A stretch of 22,416 bases of DNA from Palsa-739 sp035532535 (GTDB lineage Bacteria; Actinomycetota; Thermoleophilia; Gaiellales; Gaiellaceae): the NCBI GenBank assembly GCA_035532535.1, contig DATKQT010000006.1, positions 1-22,416 of the forward strand, in the 5' to 3' direction. A program made the translations under genes and the position numbers. The notes below the pieces were generated by a model. That model was given only the letters and a program-made list of their open reading frames with translations, ran no database searches and was not told the origin of the DNA. How positions within the stretch are numbered: the stretch's first letter is position 1; each line of letters begins with the position of its first letter. Shown here piece by piece: positions 20,455 through 22,416 of the stretch.

Positions 20455-21954
20455 ATGCCGACCGGGACTGAAGCTCCGCGCAAGCGGGTCATCTTCGCTG
20501 CGCTCATGCTGGTCGTGCTGCTCGCGGCGCTCGACCAGACGATCGTGTCGACCGCGCTGCCCACGATCGTCGGCGACCTCGGCGGCCTGTCGCACCTGTC
20601 GTGGGTGGTGACCGCGTACCTGCTCACGTCGACGGTGTCAGGACCGCTGTACGGCAAGTTCGGCGACCTGTACGGGCGCAAGATCGTCATCCAGGCCGCG
20701 ATCGTCATCTTCCTCGTCGGCTCTGCGCTCTGCGGCATCGCGCAGAACATGACCGAGCTCATCCTCTTCCGCGCGCTGCAGGGCCTCGGCGCAGGCGGCC
20801 TCGTCGTCGTCGCGATCGCGGTGATCGGGGACATCATCCCGCCGCGCGATCGCGGCCGGTACCAGGGACTCTTCGGCGCAGTCTTCGGCGTCGCAACCGT
20901 CATCGGCCCGCTCATAGGCGGGTTCTTCGTCGACAACCTCTCGTGGCGCTGGATCTTCTACGTCAACCTGCCCATCGGCGTGCTCGCGTTCGTCGTCATC
21001 GGCGCGACGTTCCATGCGCCGGCCGAGCGCGTGCAGCATGCGATCGACTATCTCGGCGCGGCCCTCCTCGCCGGCGGGCTCGCCGCGGTCGTCCTGTGCA
21101 CAAGCCTCGGCGGGACGACGTACGGGTGGGGATCGCCGATCATCGTCGCGCTCGGGGTCGGCGGCGTCGTCCTCCTCGTGCTGTTCCCGTTCGCGGAACG
21201 GCGGGCGAGCGAGCCGATCCTGCCGCTGTCCCTCTTCCGGAATCGCATCTTCGTCGTCAGCTCTGCTGTGGGGTTCATCATCGGCGTCGCGCTCTTCGGC
21301 TCGATCACGTTCCTCCCGCTATTCCTGCAGATCGTCCGCGGACGCAACCCGACGAGCTCCGGACTGCAGCTCACGCCGATGATGGCCGGACTCCTCTTCA
21401 CGTCCATCGTCGGCGGTCAGATCATCTCGCGGACCGGCCGCTACCGCCCGTTTCCGATCGCCGGCACCGCCATAGCCGCGGCCGGCATGGCGCTGCTGAC
21501 GCAGTTGAACGTCCACACGTCGACCGTGGCGACCTCGCTGTACATGCTCGTGATCGGTCTCGGCCTCGGCATGGTCATGCAGGTGCTCGTGCTCGCGGTC
21601 CAGAACGCCGTGCCGATCAATGTGATGGGCGTCGCCACTTCGGGATCGATCATGTTCCGGCAGATCGGCGGCTCCGTCGGCATCGCGGCGTTCGGAGCGA
21701 TCTTCGCGAACCAGCTGCGGAAGAATCTCGCCAAGACCTTGCCGGCCGGTGTGCACGGGCCCTCGTCGGCGACGCCCTCCGCGGTGAAGGCGCTGCCGCC
21801 CCATGTGCACGCCTTGTACGTTCACGCCTTCTCGAACTCGCTCCATCCGATGTTCCTCGTGGGCGCCATCGTCTCCGGCCTCGCGTTCGTCCTCAGCTGG
21901 TTCCTCCGGGAAGTGCCGTTGCGCAAGACGACCGAGCAAGTCGTCACTGCGTGA
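20455..21954 (+). CDS. MFS drug exporter, DHA2/EmrB-QacA type
   Basis: A 499-residue, 14-helix transporter. LDQTIVSTALPTI (motif D1), GKFGDLYGRKIVIQ (motif A), FRALQGLGAGGL, and GLFGAVFGVATVIGPLIGGFF (motif C) show a proton-driven drug antiporter. The ending WFLREVPLRKT is typical of the family. The start ATG 20455 gives a normal N-terminus. It lies 9 nt from the divergent msrB start and has no RBS; a leaderless transcript is likely. Its stop overlaps the next gene in a GTGA (21951-21954). Confidence 0.94.
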   Translation: MPTGTEAPRKRVIFAALMLVVLLAALDQTIVSTALPTIVGDLGGLSHLSWVVTAYLLTSTVSGPLYGKFGDLYGRKIVIQAAIVIFLVGSALCGIAQNMTELILFRALQGLGAGGLVVVAIAVIGDIIPPRDRGRYQGLFGAVFGVATVIGPLIGGFFVDNLSWRWIFYVNLPIGVLAFVVIGATFHAPAERVQHAIDYLGAALLAGGLAAVVLCTSLGGTTYGWGSPIIVALGVGGVVLLVLFPFAERRASEPILPLSLFRNRIFVVSSAVGFIIGVALFGSITFLPLFLQIVRGRNPTSSGLQLTPMMAGLLFTSIVGGQIISRTGRYRPFPIAGTAIAAAGMALLTQLNVHTSTVATSLYMLVIGLGLGMVMQVLVLAVQNAVPINVMGVATSGSIMFRQIGGSVGIAAFGAIFANQLRKNLAKTLPAGVHGPSSATPSAVKALPPHVHALYVHAFSNSLHPMFLVGAIVSGLAFVLSWFLREVPLRKTTEQVVTA

Positions 21955-22416
21955 ACGAATTCGACCTGCTCGACTGGAAGCGGCACATCTTCGAGCTGTA
22001 CGCGGAGGTGCGCGCCTCCGAGGCGCGCGCCGGCTGGGAGCGCTGGAAGACGGTGCGCGCGGAGCTCTTCCGCGACCATCCGCAATCGCCCTCCCCGGGC
22101 TACACCGGCCTCGCGTACTACGACTACGACCCGGCGCTCCGCTTCCTCGGGGCCGTCGAGCCGGCCGAAGAGGAAACGATCGAGATCGACGGCTTTCCCT
22201 TCCGGCGGTTCGCCGTCGTCCGCTTCGAGCTCGGGGCGCTCGACCTCTACTGGCTCGAGGGCTACGGCGGTGGGGCGTTCCTGCCGTTCGCCGACGCCAC
22301 GCGGGGAACGGAGACCTATGGCGCCGGCCGCTACCTCCTCGACACGGTCAAGGGATCGGACCTCGGCGGCGAGGATGGGCGGCTCGTCCTCGACTTCAAC
22401 TTCGCCTACAACCCGT
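21951..22416 (+). CDS. DUF1684 protein, cut by right edge
   Basis: 155 codons are visible from GTG 21951, which is coupled to the exporter by a GTGA overlap. The visible part follows the DUF1684 pattern: W..FR.ELFRDHPQSP, a strand pair with F..F..VRFEL..LDLYWLEGYGGGAFLPFADATRG, ETYGAGRYLLDTVKGSD, and the end LVLDFNFAYNP, where the family continues with a Cys-containing C-terminus outside the window. No signal peptide is seen. Function is unknown; the coupling to a drug exporter is the only hint. Confidence 0.88.
   Translation, partial: MNEFDLLDWKRHIFELYAEVRASEARAGWERWKTVRAELFRDHPQSPSPGYTGLAYYDYDPALRFLGAVEPAEEETIEIDGFPFRRFAVVRFELGALDLYWLEGYGGGAFLPFADATRGTETYGAGRYLLDTVKGSDLGGEDGRLVLDFNFAYNP

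Overview
The window is GC-rich DNA with frequent GTG/TTG starts, 4-nt stop/start overlaps and many genes without a clear ribosome binding site. Together with the gene content (TIGR02960-type ECF sigma factor, STAS fragment, FUSC exporter, DUF5661- and DUF1684-type proteins, GAACnnnnGTTC SOS box) this suggests an actinobacterium, most likely of the deep Thermoleophilia-type branch. The taxon is an inference; no rRNA or other marker is present.

Layout. 1-606: a phosphotransferase-like gene running off the left edge (minus strand), then a non-coding stretch with a tRNA-like remnant (its last 17 nt look like a tRNA-fMet 3' end) and a strong intrinsic terminator. 607-4490: an orphan PAS/PAS sensor histidine kinase (+), an aldo/keto reductase (-), a cupin (+), and a translationally coupled pair of small proteins (-). 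4532-10125: a long minus-strand series read from right to left: ABC-2 type exporter (ATPase and permease), a 57-aa zinc-ribbon protein, a FUSC-type exporter, a small low-affinity iron permease-like membrane protein, and the Y-family polymerase gene dinB, which has a LexA/SOS box at its start and an apparent 1-nt deletion near its 3' end. 10153-11604: an MFS transporter (+).

11594-13000 (-) holds the most interesting gene. It encodes a YVTN-type beta-propeller fused to a TlpA-like thioredoxin domain whose active site reads W-UGA-G-P-C. The in-frame UGA sits exactly at the first Cys of CxxC, the reading frame continues to a complete thioredoxin fold with its cis-Pro, and a GC-rich stem-loop follows the UGA. 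This is a candidate selenoprotein that ordinary gene calling would break into two pieces.

13120-17958: a secreted PF04185-type phosphoesterase (+); a 14-helix DHA2 drug exporter with a coupled coiled-coil protein (-), divergent from a MarR regulator (+) across nested palindromes; a membrane protein with a degenerate GGDEF-like domain; and a HAD phosphatase. 17962-18616: an REP-associated tyrosine transposase (RAYT) element bounded by 18-bp inverted repeats that are themselves hairpins. Beyond it lies a diverged second copy of the HAD gene's last 12 codons. 18699-22416: an ECF sigma factor with a SnoaL-like C-terminus, an antisense half-STAS remnant, a stand-alone IF-1 gene, msrB, a second DHA2 exporter and a DUF1684 protein cut by the right edge.

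The recurring themes are efflux (two ABC genes, FUSC, three MFS) and thiol/selenol redox repair (Sec-thioredoxin-like protein, MsrB, aldo/keto reductase), with regulators of stress type (SOS, MarR, ECF sigma). No CRISPR array, intact tRNA or rRNA was seen.
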